Virus record (IMG/VR): IMGVR_UViG_3300031775_000003
Span: 1 to 49,313 of that record
Source: a virus
Reading direction: 5' to 3' (one strand)
DNA: 49,313 bases
Shown piece after piece: positions 42,654 to 49,313 of the stretch. A model generated the notes under the pieces. That model ran no database searches and was not told the origin of the DNA. It saw only the letters and a program-made list of their open reading frames with translations. How positions within the stretch are numbered: position 1 is the first letter of the stretch; the number at the start of each line of letters is the position of its first letter. The position numbers were made by a program, and so were the translations under genes.

Positions 42654-43321
42654 GTTATGGTCCCACTCCCGGGGTATTGTTTCATCCTTAGTTTCCAAAG
42701 TTCCTTGCCTGCGTTTTCGACAATCTCCCTCATATATTTTTTAGTTTTAAACGAACCTGCGAAATTTCCCTTGCCCCGCGCAGACTTAAGCTGTTGCTTC
42801 GCTTGCAACCCGGTGCCGGAAAGACTTATCTCCGGCTTTCTAAACCCCGTGGGAGAATAAATATACTGCCCTAAACCAGACAACCCAGTCTCAATTCCAT
42901 CTGCCCAAGATCTCCCCGGGGCCCAAGATAGATGGGTTTTATCCCATATTGAGGATAATATTTCTTTTCGATCAGGAAGATTAAACCAAACTCTTGCGGT
43001 TCTTGAAACCACCCTCACTTCACTAATGACAAACATAGTCTGCAAAACCTCTCGAATTTCATCGGTAGGGGTATCACCTTGAACAAAACCAATAAAACTA
43101 AATAAATTACCTTTATGAAGGGATCCTGATGTATTTTCCGCATTCGGGCCATCCTCAATTTCCCTTGTTATCTTGTGATTGTTAAACTCCGACATCATTT
43201 TTGCTTTAATTTTTTCAAAATCCGCAATAGCACCAGACATCATCGATCTCTTATACTCTGGTTTTCGTGACATCTGCCTGCGAATACTGGCTACGTCTGC
43301 CTCCGGAACATCCTTGCTCAT
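42650..43321 (-). CDS. Putative neck / tail completion protein (223 aa)
   Basis: No named family recognised. The N-terminus (MSKDVPEADVASIRRQMSRKPEYKRSMMSGAIADFEKIKAKMMSEF) is helical and basic, and the C-terminus (AKQQLKSARGKGNFAGSFKTKKYMREIVENAGKELWKLRMKQYPG) is a lysine-rich helix. Between them are strands with VVSRTARVWFNLPDR. An HK97 gp10/lambda Z type role is possible from size and order. It overlaps both neighbours by ATGA junctions, showing translational coupling. Confidence 0.55.
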   Translation of the reverse strand: MSKDVPEADVASIRRQMSRKPEYKRSMMSGAIADFEKIKAKMMSEFNNHKITREIEDGPNAENTSGSLHKGNLFSFIGFVQGDTPTDEIREVLQTMFVISEVRVVSRTARVWFNLPDRKEILSSIWDKTHLSWAPGRSWADGIETGLSGLGQYIYSPTGFRKPEISLSGTGLQAKQQLKSARGKGNFAGSFKTKKYMREIVENAGKELWKLRMKQYPGSGTIT

Positions 43322-44355
43322 TCTACAGCCTTTAGGAAAAACGTATAAAACTTAGGGTCAAACAAACCATGGGGCCTAACCGCAGAATCAATTAAGAATC
43401 TTTTTCCGTCCAAATCAATGCGTTTCGCTCCGGATATATAATCAAATCCTTCTTTATCTAGTTTGACCCTTACCATGCCTTGTGGTATCATCGCATTTAA
43501 TTTACTATCAATAGGGCTTGCTGAAAGAGGGTCTTCATTCATTGGTGAAGCATATTCTATTCTGGCTTTTATTGTCTTGTATTGAGGGGTTCGAGATATA
43601 TCATCTGCCGATTTCGGGGCGGTTTTTTGCACAAGCCTTACATTGTCCCATATAGAAGCTTTGTTATTAACGCCGGAATCATCATGGGTGATTCTTATCT
43701 TTATGTTTTTATTTATTGAACCCGAAACGTTTTCAGTCTTGAACGAAGTGGAAAAATCATTAAATTGATCTACGGCCAAATCTTCAGAATTGATTATTAA
43801 TTCCGATAGTTTTTCGTCGTCTGAGTCATGCAATGATATTATGGCTCTCCCCCAGTCAAGGCCTCCCCCGGCTGAATAATAAGAAGATTGGCCTATAGCT
43901 GCAGTTAAATGATAAGAACTATCTTTTTCGATTTGCCCTAGATTCGGAGAGGTTAGCGACCATTCCACATTCCCTTTCATTCTCAAGTAATAAGTTCCTT
44001 CGTCAGCATTTGCTGGGTTTGTAGCTCCGGCATCCTGTCCCGCCTCAACTATTTCCGTTCTCCATTGTCCTTGATTAGTAGCGGTCCAATTAGCCGGGGA
44101 AATTTTCAAATCCACACCATCTCCTGCTTCGCCATCAGACTCAAAGGATCCATTAGGTACGGTTAATGAGGTGCTTTGAACAGCCGAATTGCTCCTTGTA
44201 TATTCTCCATATATCGGATTATGCTCCATGGTTGTATTAATCACAACTTTTTTAGCTTCCTTATAAACAAGGATGTCCCTAGAGAATGTATCATGAAGAT
44301 CCTGAAATACATTTCCTAACTTTTCCTTGTCTGCATCTGACAGTAAATTAGCCAT
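43318..44355 (-). CDS. Head-tail connector with inserted carbohydrate-binding-like domain (345 aa)
   Basis: Two flanks, residues ~1-60 (FQDLHDTFSRDILVYKEAKKVVINTTMEHNPIYGEY) and ~250-345 (TPQYKTIKARIEYASP, then VRVKLDKEGFDYISGAKRIDLDGKRFLIDSAVRPHGLF), read as one connector/adaptor fold. Residues ~65-244 interrupt it with a beta-sandwich: VPNGSFESDG, GQWRTEIVEAG, GTYYLRMKG, SYHLTAAIG, then KNIKIRITHDDSG and IWDNVRLVQ. That series is typical of CBM4/9-like carbohydrate-binding jellyrolls, which end in a DNV strand. The ATG at 44355 is preferred; a longer frame from 44451 would add an implausible Cys/Tyr-rich leader crossing the divergent promoter. Stop overlaps the next gene as ATGA. Confidence 0.6.
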   Translation of the reverse strand: MANLLSDADKEKLGNVFQDLHDTFSRDILVYKEAKKVVINTTMEHNPIYGEYTRSNSAVQSTSLTVPNGSFESDGEAGDGVDLKISPANWTATNQGQWRTEIVEAGQDAGATNPANADEGTYYLRMKGNVEWSLTSPNLGQIEKDSSYHLTAAIGQSSYYSAGGGLDWGRAIISLHDSDDEKLSELIINSEDLAVDQFNDFSTSFKTENVSGSINKNIKIRITHDDSGVNNKASIWDNVRLVQKTAPKSADDISRTPQYKTIKARIEYASPMNEDPLSASPIDSKLNAMIPQGMVRVKLDKEGFDYISGAKRIDLDGKRFLIDSAVRPHGLFDPKFYTFFLKAVE

Positions 44356-44428
44356 ATCAAATATATTACACTTTATTTTTATTGTTTTGTGTGTATAATA
44401 ATAACAAGGTTTAAGGGAATTTAAGGTA
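44356..44428. promoter_or_regulatory. Divergent promoter region at the plus-strand island
   Basis: This 73-bp AT-rich gap separates the minus-strand connector gene from the plus-strand island. It contains TATAAT at 44394-44399 for the plus direction and, for the minus direction, AAAGTGTAATATAT (plus-strand 44365-44374), 10 nt from the connector ATG. No operator repeat is visible. Confidence 0.45.
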
Positions 44429-44719
44429 ATGACGGATTGGCATCTTCTCAAGGAGGGACACGAAAGGCATGTTAGAAGGCTTTTTAAGGATTTTTTGTAT
44501 TTGTTGGAAGACCTGCAAAAAGATCATTCGATTAATTTCGACAAGCTTAAAAAAAGCATTCCAGAGTCTTATTCGGATATAATTGATCAAGCAAATTATT
44601 TTGATGGTCAAAAAATGCAATACTTACGCAAGCGAGTATTAGACCTTGGAAATGACTCAATACGTAGCTCAGAAGAAGATTTAGAAAAATTTACTGTAAT
44701 TTTTAAATTTAATCATTAA
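44429..44719 (+). CDS. Small hypothetical helical protein (96 aa)
   Basis: No family recognised. The sequence is mostly alpha-helical and charged (LKEGHERHVRRLFKDFLYLLEDLQ, then FDKLKKSIPESYSDIIDQANYFDGQKMQYLRKRVLDLGN). A weak AAGG lies before the ATG. It is the first gene of the plus-strand island, separated by 21 bp from the next gene, which has AAGGA. It could be an assembly factor or a regulator; the sequence does not say. The reading is supported mainly by the absence of any minus-strand gene here and by its place in an operon. Confidence 0.5.
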   Translation: MTDWHLLKEGHERHVRRLFKDFLYLLEDLQKDHSINFDKLKKSIPESYSDIIDQANYFDGQKMQYLRKRVLDLGNDSIRSSEEDLEKFTVIFKFNH

Positions 44720-44740
44720 TATATAGGAACAAGGATTTTT

Positions 44741-45502
44741 ATGAAAGAACTATACAGCTTTAGCATCGAAGTGGAACGCGAGGTCGAAAAGACCGATACA
44801 AAAAAACAGAAGAATAAAGAATCTGGAGAAATGGAGGAGATCTCGGTAACCAAAACAGTTAAGGAAATGGTTCCGGTCAAGATAATCATCAAGGAGCCAA
44901 ACAGAAGGGATGTCGAGGAAGCTGACATGGAATATAGCATTGAATTAAGTAAATGCATAAAGAAAGGCGTTCTTACTAAAGCAATGCTAGCCAAGAAGTA
45001 TAGCGACACGGGAGGATTGTTATCCGAAGAAGACGCTCAGTTGTTGACACGAAAGTATACCCAACTCGCTGAACAACAATCCAAGTATACCCGTCTTGAA
45101 GCAAAAACGAAAAAGAATAAAAAAGAACAAGACAAGGTTGACGGATTATTGTCTGATCTTGCGGAATTAAGAAGAGAGATCGTGGATTTAGAAACCGCGT
45201 ATTCTTCGGTCTTTAATCATACGGCAGATACCAAAGCTCAAAATAAAGTAATATTATGGTATCTAGTGAATTTATCATATTACCAAGAAAACGAAGATGA
45301 TGACATTAATTCGTTTTTCATAGGCGAGGCCTTGGAGGATAAAATCGATGAATATTACAAGATAGACGAAGAGGGTCATGACTTATTTGACGTGGCAAAA
45401 CATAAGCTCATGTCTTTTATTAGTTTTTGGTATTTTAGCTCTGGCGCAAGCAAGGAAGACTTTGATAGCCTGAATAAGGACATCGAAGAAGGAAACGTTT
45501 AA
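44741..45502 (+). CDS. Putative tail assembly chaperone-like protein (253 aa)
   Basis: No database family can be assigned from sequence alone. The N-terminal ~100 residues (a beta start, KIIIKEPNRRDVEEADMEYSIELSKCIKKGVLTKAMLAKKYSDTGG) suggest a compact helical domain; residues ~85-150 form a long coiled coil rich in Lys and Glu. It ends with TAA followed immediately by TGA. AAGGA precedes its ATG. The two G/T-type chaperone genes expected between tube and tape measure are absent there, so this gene and its neighbour are candidates for that role, which is inference from size and context. Confidence 0.45.
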   Translation: MKELYSFSIEVEREVEKTDTKKQKNKESGEMEEISVTKTVKEMVPVKIIIKEPNRRDVEEADMEYSIELSKCIKKGVLTKAMLAKKYSDTGGLLSEEDAQLLTRKYTQLAEQQSKYTRLEAKTKKNKKEQDKVDGLLSDLAELRREIVDLETAYSSVFNHTADTKAQNKVILWYLVNLSYYQENEDDDINSFFIGEALEDKIDEYYKIDEEGHDLFDVAKHKLMSFISFWYFSSGASKEDFDSLNKDIEEGNV

Positions 45503-45505
45503 TGA

Positions 45506-46483
45506 GTGAAGAAGACCTTATATCGTAAGGTTTTTTCCGATATAGTAAGCGGTTATTCTTTGTCGGAATTCGGCGGCAATGCTATATACATACGCCACCT
45601 CAGTACTCACGATCAAGTTAATTTAGAAGATATTGAGTCTTCTTTTTATGAATCCGCAAAAGATCGAGGGTTGCCAACGGAAGAGGAAGCTCTCAAGTCA
45701 TTAAAGGCCGATCATCTATGGACGCAGGAAGATGAGGACTTTATTTCCAGACAATCTTCTTATGTTGAAAACTTAATAAAGGGAAAGTCCCATTTAATCC
45801 TTAAGTCTCAAATAGACCAACAAAATAAATTAATAGAAGAAGAGAGCGAAAAACTTAATATAAAGACATCAGAAAAAGATAGTCTATTGGGCAATACCTG
45901 CGAAAAATATTCCAAACAAAGAGTAAACGACCACTACATTATAGAGAGTTTGTTTCTTGATTTGGAAATGAAAAAAAAGCTGTTTACGGAAAATGAATTA
46001 GATGATGTTGGATATAAGTCACTACATGGATTGATAGAAATACATAATAAAAACTTTCAAATGTTCTCTGAGGATAATATACAGAACTTAATTCTTCAAG
46101 ATTTTTATTATCCATACATGCCGTTTTCAGAAGACAGTATGCAATTCTACGGAATTCCCGTCTGTAATCTCACGCATAACCAACTTCAGTTATTGATATA
46201 CACGAGGGTGTTTAAGAATATAACGGACAGGCATGATAATATTCCTGAGCATATAAAGAAAGACCCGAAGGCTTTGTTGGATTTCGCCGCCTCGTCTGAA
46301 AAGGGAAAGGAAATGCTCCATCATGATGATGACAAAGGAGGGGCCAGCACTATAATAGGAGCGACTAAGGAAGATTACGAATACATGGGAGTTTCCTCGA
46401 AAGGAGTTTCTCTTCATGATGCCGCCGAGAAAAAAGGCGGAAAACTTGACATGCAAGATTTAATGGACTTGGCTGGGAGTTAA
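45506..46483 (+). CDS. Putative assembly protein with unusual start (325 aa)
   Basis: The frame can start at GTG 45506 (MKKTLYRKVFSDIVSGYS). The better-placed start is an ATG at 45502, which overlaps the upstream TAA as TAATG with AAGGA 8 nt before, but it encodes only MSEEDLIS before a TAA at 45526. A +1 shift there would join it to this frame at KVFSDIVSGYS. The body has an N-terminal mixed domain (GGNAIYIRHLSTHDQ), a coiled-coil stretch (IDQQNKLIEEESEKLN) and a C-terminal acidic/Gly tail (KLDMQDLMDLAGS). The role is unknown; pairing with the 253-aa gene suggests a joint function. Its stop overlaps the convergent minus-strand connector gene by four bases. Confidence 0.5.
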   Translation: MKKTLYRKVFSDIVSGYSLSEFGGNAIYIRHLSTHDQVNLEDIESSFYESAKDRGLPTEEEALKSLKADHLWTQEDEDFISRQSSYVENLIKGKSHLILKSQIDQQNKLIEEESEKLNIKTSEKDSLLGNTCEKYSKQRVNDHYIIESLFLDLEMKKKLFTENELDDVGYKSLHGLIEIHNKNFQMFSEDNIQNLILQDFYYPYMPFSEDSMQFYGIPVCNLTHNQLQLLIYTRVFKNITDRHDNIPEHIKKDPKALLDFAASSEKGKEMLHHDDDKGGASTIIGATKEDYEYMGVSSKGVSLHDAAEKKGGKLDMQDLMDLAGS

Positions 46484-46959
46484 GCCTCTGCCGGGTTAGC
46501 TCTATACAGGTTGTATTTGTATACTAGGTCTTTAAGGCTTATTTCGGTGTCCTGAGAGAACTGCAGGAATGTCTTTGATGCCTGGGTCTTCGTAGCGGGT
46601 GTGGCCAGCGTAGCGACCCTCTTTATGTAACTATCACCTTCCCTCAGTTCTGTCCAATCGGAAGTTACTATTTCTCCTGATCCATCTGTTTCCGTTGAAG
46701 TCGTTTGGACACCCTGCAATATTTTCCTACTCTCTTTTTCGTAATAACTCTTTAAATATAAATGACGAAATATAGCCCGCTCCTCTAATCCCATTCCTGG
46801 ATTTGCGCCACTAAAACATGAGAAAATTAAAGAATTCAATTCTCCCATATTTGCCTCTAGCCACCCAGATATCTGCAGTCCGTTTGTGGCCGTAGACCCT
46901 TCCCCGAAATCATATTCATAAATCCCGGTGGCTATTTCTCCTATTTCGTTCCAGCTCAA
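46480..46959 (-). CDS. Putative head-tail connector / adaptor (159 aa)
   Basis: No named family recognised. It starts at a TTG that overlaps the upstream stop as TTGA; no upstream ATG fits. The N-terminus (WNEIGEIATGIYEYDFGEG) and a long helical run (LNSLIFSCFSGANPGMGLEERAIFRHLYLKSYYEKESRKIL) suit a small adaptor. It occupies the lambda FII position, just after the FI-like gene, so a role in joining head and tail is inferred. Its stop codon overlaps the end of the opposite-strand gene. Confidence 0.5.
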   Translation of the reverse strand: MSWNEIGEIATGIYEYDFGEGSTATNGLQISGWLEANMGELNSLIFSCFSGANPGMGLEERAIFRHLYLKSYYEKESRKILQGVQTTSTETDGSGEIVTSDWTELREGDSYIKRVATLATPATKTQASKTFLQFSQDTEISLKDLVYKYNLYRANPAEA

Positions 46960-47351
46960 GAGTTCAATTTCGATATCTCCAAGGCTTTTTTAGCTGCCTC
47001 GGAATTTAAATCAAATACAGGTTTTGTGACTTGTGCTATCTTTAAGCCAGTATGAAATTTTGCCTTAAATTCCCTGCAAAGCTTATTTTTCAGAGTGGTC
47101 TTGTTCCCTGATGGAAAGATACTAGCCCTTACTGCAAGCTCTTGCATCTGAGAAAGACTCATTTCTTCTATCTTCTCCTGGAACTCTTCGCTGTCTTCAG
47201 TTCTGAATGGATTAGATGATTGTTCACTTAGGATCTCGTCCAGCCCCTTAGCCCTAGAACTTAAGGTATCGCAGGATTTTCCGTCTGTATATTCTAGAAC
47301 CGGTTTCTCTTTTTTGGATTTCTTCGTTGAGGTTTTTTTCTTTGCAGTCAT
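46956..47351 (-). CDS. FI-like protein with SAP-like motif (131 aa)
   Basis: The ATG at 47351 follows AAAGGAG by 8 nt; the longer frame from 47396 is rejected because it ignores this site. The N-terminal 20 residues are very basic (MTAKKKTSTKKSKKEK). Residues ~64-96 (SLSQMQELAVRASIFPSGNKTTLKNKL) fit a helix-extended-helix/SAP-type motif of the kind seen at the N-terminus of lambda FI. It directly follows the capsid gene in transcription order, as FI does. Likely a capsid- or DNA-contacting assembly factor. A hairpin terminator and a TTATAATATAA string lie just upstream. Confidence 0.55.
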   Translation of the reverse strand: MTAKKKTSTKKSKKEKPVLEYTDGKSCDTLSSRAKGLDEILSEQSSNPFRTEDSEEFQEKIEEMSLSQMQELAVRASIFPSGNKTTLKNKLCREFKAKFHTGLKIAQVTKPVFDLNSEAAKKALEISKLNS

Positions 47352-47394
47352 ATTTATATCTCCTTTATTGAATGTGCTATTACCATAGATGTAC

Positions 47395-47418
47395 ACTTAT
47401 ATTATAATCCATAGAAAC
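47395..47418 (-). promoter_or_regulatory. Putative promoter for the FI-like gene
   Basis: The minus strand reads TTATAATATAAGTGTAC with a TATAAT box at plus-strand 47401-47406. It is placed right after the capsid-gene terminator and ~45-50 nt before the FI-like ATG, which would restart transcription. Confidence 0.4.
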
Positions 47419-47443
47419 AAAAAATCCACCCTTAGGTGGATTT
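47419..47443 (-). terminator. Rho-independent terminator after the capsid gene
   Basis: AAATCCACC, loop CTTA, then GGTGGATTT: a perfect 9-bp stem. On the minus strand it is followed by a run of Ts (the plus-strand AAAAAA at 47419-47424). It begins 40 bp past the capsid gene stop. Confidence 0.85.
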
Positions 47444-47482
47444 CTTGATGCGTCACGCACTAAATGCGGTAAACAAAATGAA

Positions 47483-48595
47483 TTACACTTCGATACCAAG
47501 GATAGCGCGACTATCGAGAATCATGCGACCCTCTTCCATAGCCCCGTAGTAGCCAATCCTTTGTTGTCGAGTGACATATTGGTCATCTACCAAAAGGTTA
47601 AAGCTAGAACCGCTTACCGAATCAACGGCCACAGCTCTCATTAACGATTCTCTAGATTTATCCAGACCAATAACCAGATCCTTCTTGCCGGCCTTAAGAT
47701 TGTTCAGGTTATTATAAATGCCCGTATACTTTTGACTTTCGCCGAGTTCATAGATCTCTTGAATGGAAACTCCGTAAAATTCAGGAATTCCACCGTTGCC
47801 GTAAATCGCTTCCCGCATCGAATCGGTAGCAGGAATGCCTGTGGCCGAAGTGTCGGAAATGGCAGTACCATCAGGATTTCTCGTCGCGATAGGATTGTAA
47901 GCCATCTCGCGGAGAGACTGGACAACCTCAGGAGAAACGATCAGATCCGTGATTCCACGACTACGACTATCAGGAGTTCCGCCACTCCAGGAAGGGCTAA
48001 TTCTCTTAGCTCTCGTAAGGAGGCGATTGAAGTCATGAAGAACGAGTCGGCCATTATCCGTGGAAAGCAAGGTTTGCTCCAAGCCTGTTGCGCCATTATC
48101 GTCTTCCCTTCCTTGATCAACTAGAGTACCTAGGATCAAGTTGGCGGAAGTTCTTTCTTGTTGGAGAAGAATTTCTTGAGCGAGTCGTGTGAAAGACTTG
48201 CTGACAACATCAAGGCGAGACCTTGAGGCATAACGCTTATCGAAGTCAATGGCACTATCAAGACGATAGGTCGTGAACTTCATTTCGCTCTGAGTTGGAG
48301 CTACTGTGTTACTAGGAAGTCCTCCTGGCACCGTCTGGGTATATACCTTGATATAATCCTCTGCGGTAATATCGTAGTACAAATCCAATGGAATGCTTGG
48401 GCTGTCATCAGAATTAAACTCAAACGGAGTAAATAGATTACTCAAAGTGGGAGCGTTATTGATAACCTTAGCTAGCAAAGGCCCGATAAACTCCGCAAGA
48501 GCCAACTGAGCTTCGTATGCGACATTTCGATCCTTCGAGGCCATGGCTTTTACAAGCTCAACCTGCTCTTCGGTTCTTTTAAGTGTAATTTTCAT
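47483..48595 (-). CDS. E: Major capsid protein, HK97 fold (370 aa)
   Basis: Size (370 aa) and pattern fit lambda E-type/HK97-fold capsid proteins. The N-terminus is helical (KRTEEQVELVKAMASKDRNVAYEAQLALAEFI), followed by strands carrying SIPLDLYYDITAEDYIKVYTQTVPGG. A spine-like helix (LVVSKSFTRLAQEILLQQERTSANLILGTLVDQG) lies near ~135-165, with P-domain-like strands at ITDLIVSPEVVQSLREMAYNP and the C-terminal QQRIGYYGAMEEGRMILDSRAILGIEV. No scaffold or protease segment is visible. It lies downstream of the decoration protein, as in lambda D-E, and a strong terminator follows. AAAAGG precedes the ATG. Confidence 0.85.
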   Translation of the reverse strand: MKITLKRTEEQVELVKAMASKDRNVAYEAQLALAEFIGPLLAKVINNAPTLSNLFTPFEFNSDDSPSIPLDLYYDITAEDYIKVYTQTVPGGLPSNTVAPTQSEMKFTTYRLDSAIDFDKRYASRSRLDVVSKSFTRLAQEILLQQERTSANLILGTLVDQGREDDNGATGLEQTLLSTDNGRLVLHDFNRLLTRAKRISPSWSGGTPDSRSRGITDLIVSPEVVQSLREMAYNPIATRNPDGTAISDTSATGIPATDSMREAIYGNGGIPEFYGVSIQEIYELGESQKYTGIYNNLNNLKAGKKDLVIGLDKSRESLMRAVAVDSVSGSSFNLLVDDQYVTRQQRIGYYGAMEEGRMILDSRAILGIEV

Positions 48596-48634
48596 TGCGT
48601 TTTTTACCTTTTTGTGTTTAAAGTATAATTAAAT

Positions 48635-49288
48635 TTAGAAGTTAATCTGTACGACGTAATATTTCTCAGACGAACCAGAAGCTCCTGCAAATTGATCCGG
48701 ATAAGTTCCGGCTTTGCGTTCTCCTACAGCCAGAACCTTACCAACGCAAGGCATTTGGGTGATGGCACTGGCGTCTGGCACAAGCTTCTTAAGCTTCCCG
48801 CCAACGGCGACTTGAAGTCTGTCCCCTGCGACTAGGGCTTGACCACCCGCTATCGTCACAGCATCAGCAGAAAGAGTTACGACTCCTTTTGTCAAGACAG
48901 GAACCGTCTCCCCTGGAAGGACAGCTTGCAACTCATCAGCTTTCAAGCGGTAATAAAGAAGCTTTTCCCCGTTCTCGTCATGAGAAAGCGTTTGGCGCAA
49001 AGTGATTCCCAATGCAGCCTTGGCGTCATTGCCAGCTGCCTTGATCTTCAAAGGATTGGATGGATACTTGTTTCTCCCGACTGGAGCAGAGTACTTTTTG
49101 CCCAGATAGGTATTGTCTTCGAGAGAAATTACTTCATCTCCCATAACTCCCGCTTCTATCTTCACAACTACGCCTGCGGCGTTTACTCCATCCTCGGAAG
49201 GATCCACTGGAATAGTCTCGTCAAGCGAGTACAAGTTAATGACGTCGTTCTCGTCGTATTGTCTGAATGGTAGGATTCTTAGTGCCAT
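48635..49288 (-). CDS. Capsid decoration / head structural protein (217 aa)
   Basis: The protein is beta-rich, with Gly and Val patterns (VVVKIEAGVMGDEVISLEDNTYLGKKY; GGQALVAGDRLQVAVGGKLKKLVPD; CVGKVLAVGERKAGTYP) and an N-terminal strand MALRILPFRQYDEND. It resembles capsid-decorating or head-fibre proteins found upstream of the major capsid gene in large phages. The lambda equivalent by position is D, but no sequence identity to D is claimed. Its ATG (49288) has only a weak ribosome-binding site. The region to the right of 49288 is the short start-proximal leader. Confidence 0.6.
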   Translation of the reverse strand: MALRILPFRQYDENDVINLYSLDETIPVDPSEDGVNAAGVVVKIEAGVMGDEVISLEDNTYLGKKYSAPVGRNKYPSNPLKIKAAGNDAKAALGITLRQTLSHDENGEKLLYYRLKADELQAVLPGETVPVLTKGVVTLSADAVTIAGGQALVAGDRLQVAVGGKLKKLVPDASAITQMPCVGKVLAVGERKAGTYPDQFAGASGSSEKYYVVQINF

Positions 49289-49313
49289 TGTATTTAGTGT
49301 TAAAGTTTTTTAG

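Noticed and set aside
44356-44451. Upstream extension of the connector gene to 44451
   Set aside because: It would run through the promoter-like gap and the opposite-strand gene start, and adds a Cys/Tyr-rich leader with no structural pattern.
44741-46483. Lambda G/GT-type -1 frameshift joining the 253-aa and 325-aa genes
   Set aside because: The two frames are the same and are separated by tandem TAA-TGA stops, so a -1 shift cannot fuse them; only a separate start or a +1 shift from the short ATG frame is possible.
1-49313. tRNA genes, integrase, attachment sites or IS elements
   Set aside because: No cloverleaf, recombinase motif or inverted-repeat element was seen; the window is virion genes throughout.

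Overview
The window is a tailed double-stranded DNA phage (or prophage) virion module. It shows no tRNA, rRNA, integrase, IS element or CRISPR array, and almost every base lies in a tightly packed, often overlapping structural gene. Base composition is moderately AT-rich (about 40% GC by eye). Nearly all genes read on the minus strand, so the functional order runs from the right end to the left end. That order follows the lambda head-tail operon: decoration protein, major capsid, FI-like protein, connector/neck proteins, tail tube (V), tape measure (H), then M, L, K, I and J. Tail-tip proteins L, K, I and M are recognisable by sequence, which points to a long non-contractile (siphovirus-like) tail. 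The host cannot be told from this window, although the overall style recalls large environmental phages.

Right part (40.2-49.3 kb): decoration protein, HK97-fold capsid protein, an FI-like protein with a SAP-like motif, a connector, three neck/terminator-type proteins and the tail tube protein. A three-gene island on the opposite strand (44.4-46.5 kb) interrupts them. Strong hairpin terminators sit directly after the capsid gene and the tube gene, the two highest-copy proteins.

Centre (25.2-40.2 kb): one 5,008-codon tape measure gene. Its N-terminus and C-terminus look like an ordinary tape measure. Residues ~540-2450 carry a foreign-looking module in which nine copies of a K-G-[FH]-V-P-N-Y type motif separate unrelated globular segments. 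One segment has the glycine loop, the D-x4-N catalytic loop and a DFG-like motif of a protein kinase fold; another resembles an ADP-ribosyltransferase. This looks like a polyvalent effector cargo built into a tape measure, and it is the best candidate here for an undescribed system.

Left-centre (10.2-25.2 kb): two extra tube-like proteins, a tandem M, an L protein with a carbohydrate-binding (CBM5/12-like) insert, a stand-alone JAMM protease K, I, and a giant J (3,441 aa) with six ~205-225 aa tandem units and a long C-terminal beta-repeat region.

Left end (1-10.2 kb): probable adhesion and host-range genes. These include a repeat-built fibre running off the window edge (84-aa/252-bp near-identical repeats), a fourth tube-like protein, a plus-strand pair (leucine-rich-repeat protein and a 758-aa protein) and two small structural genes.
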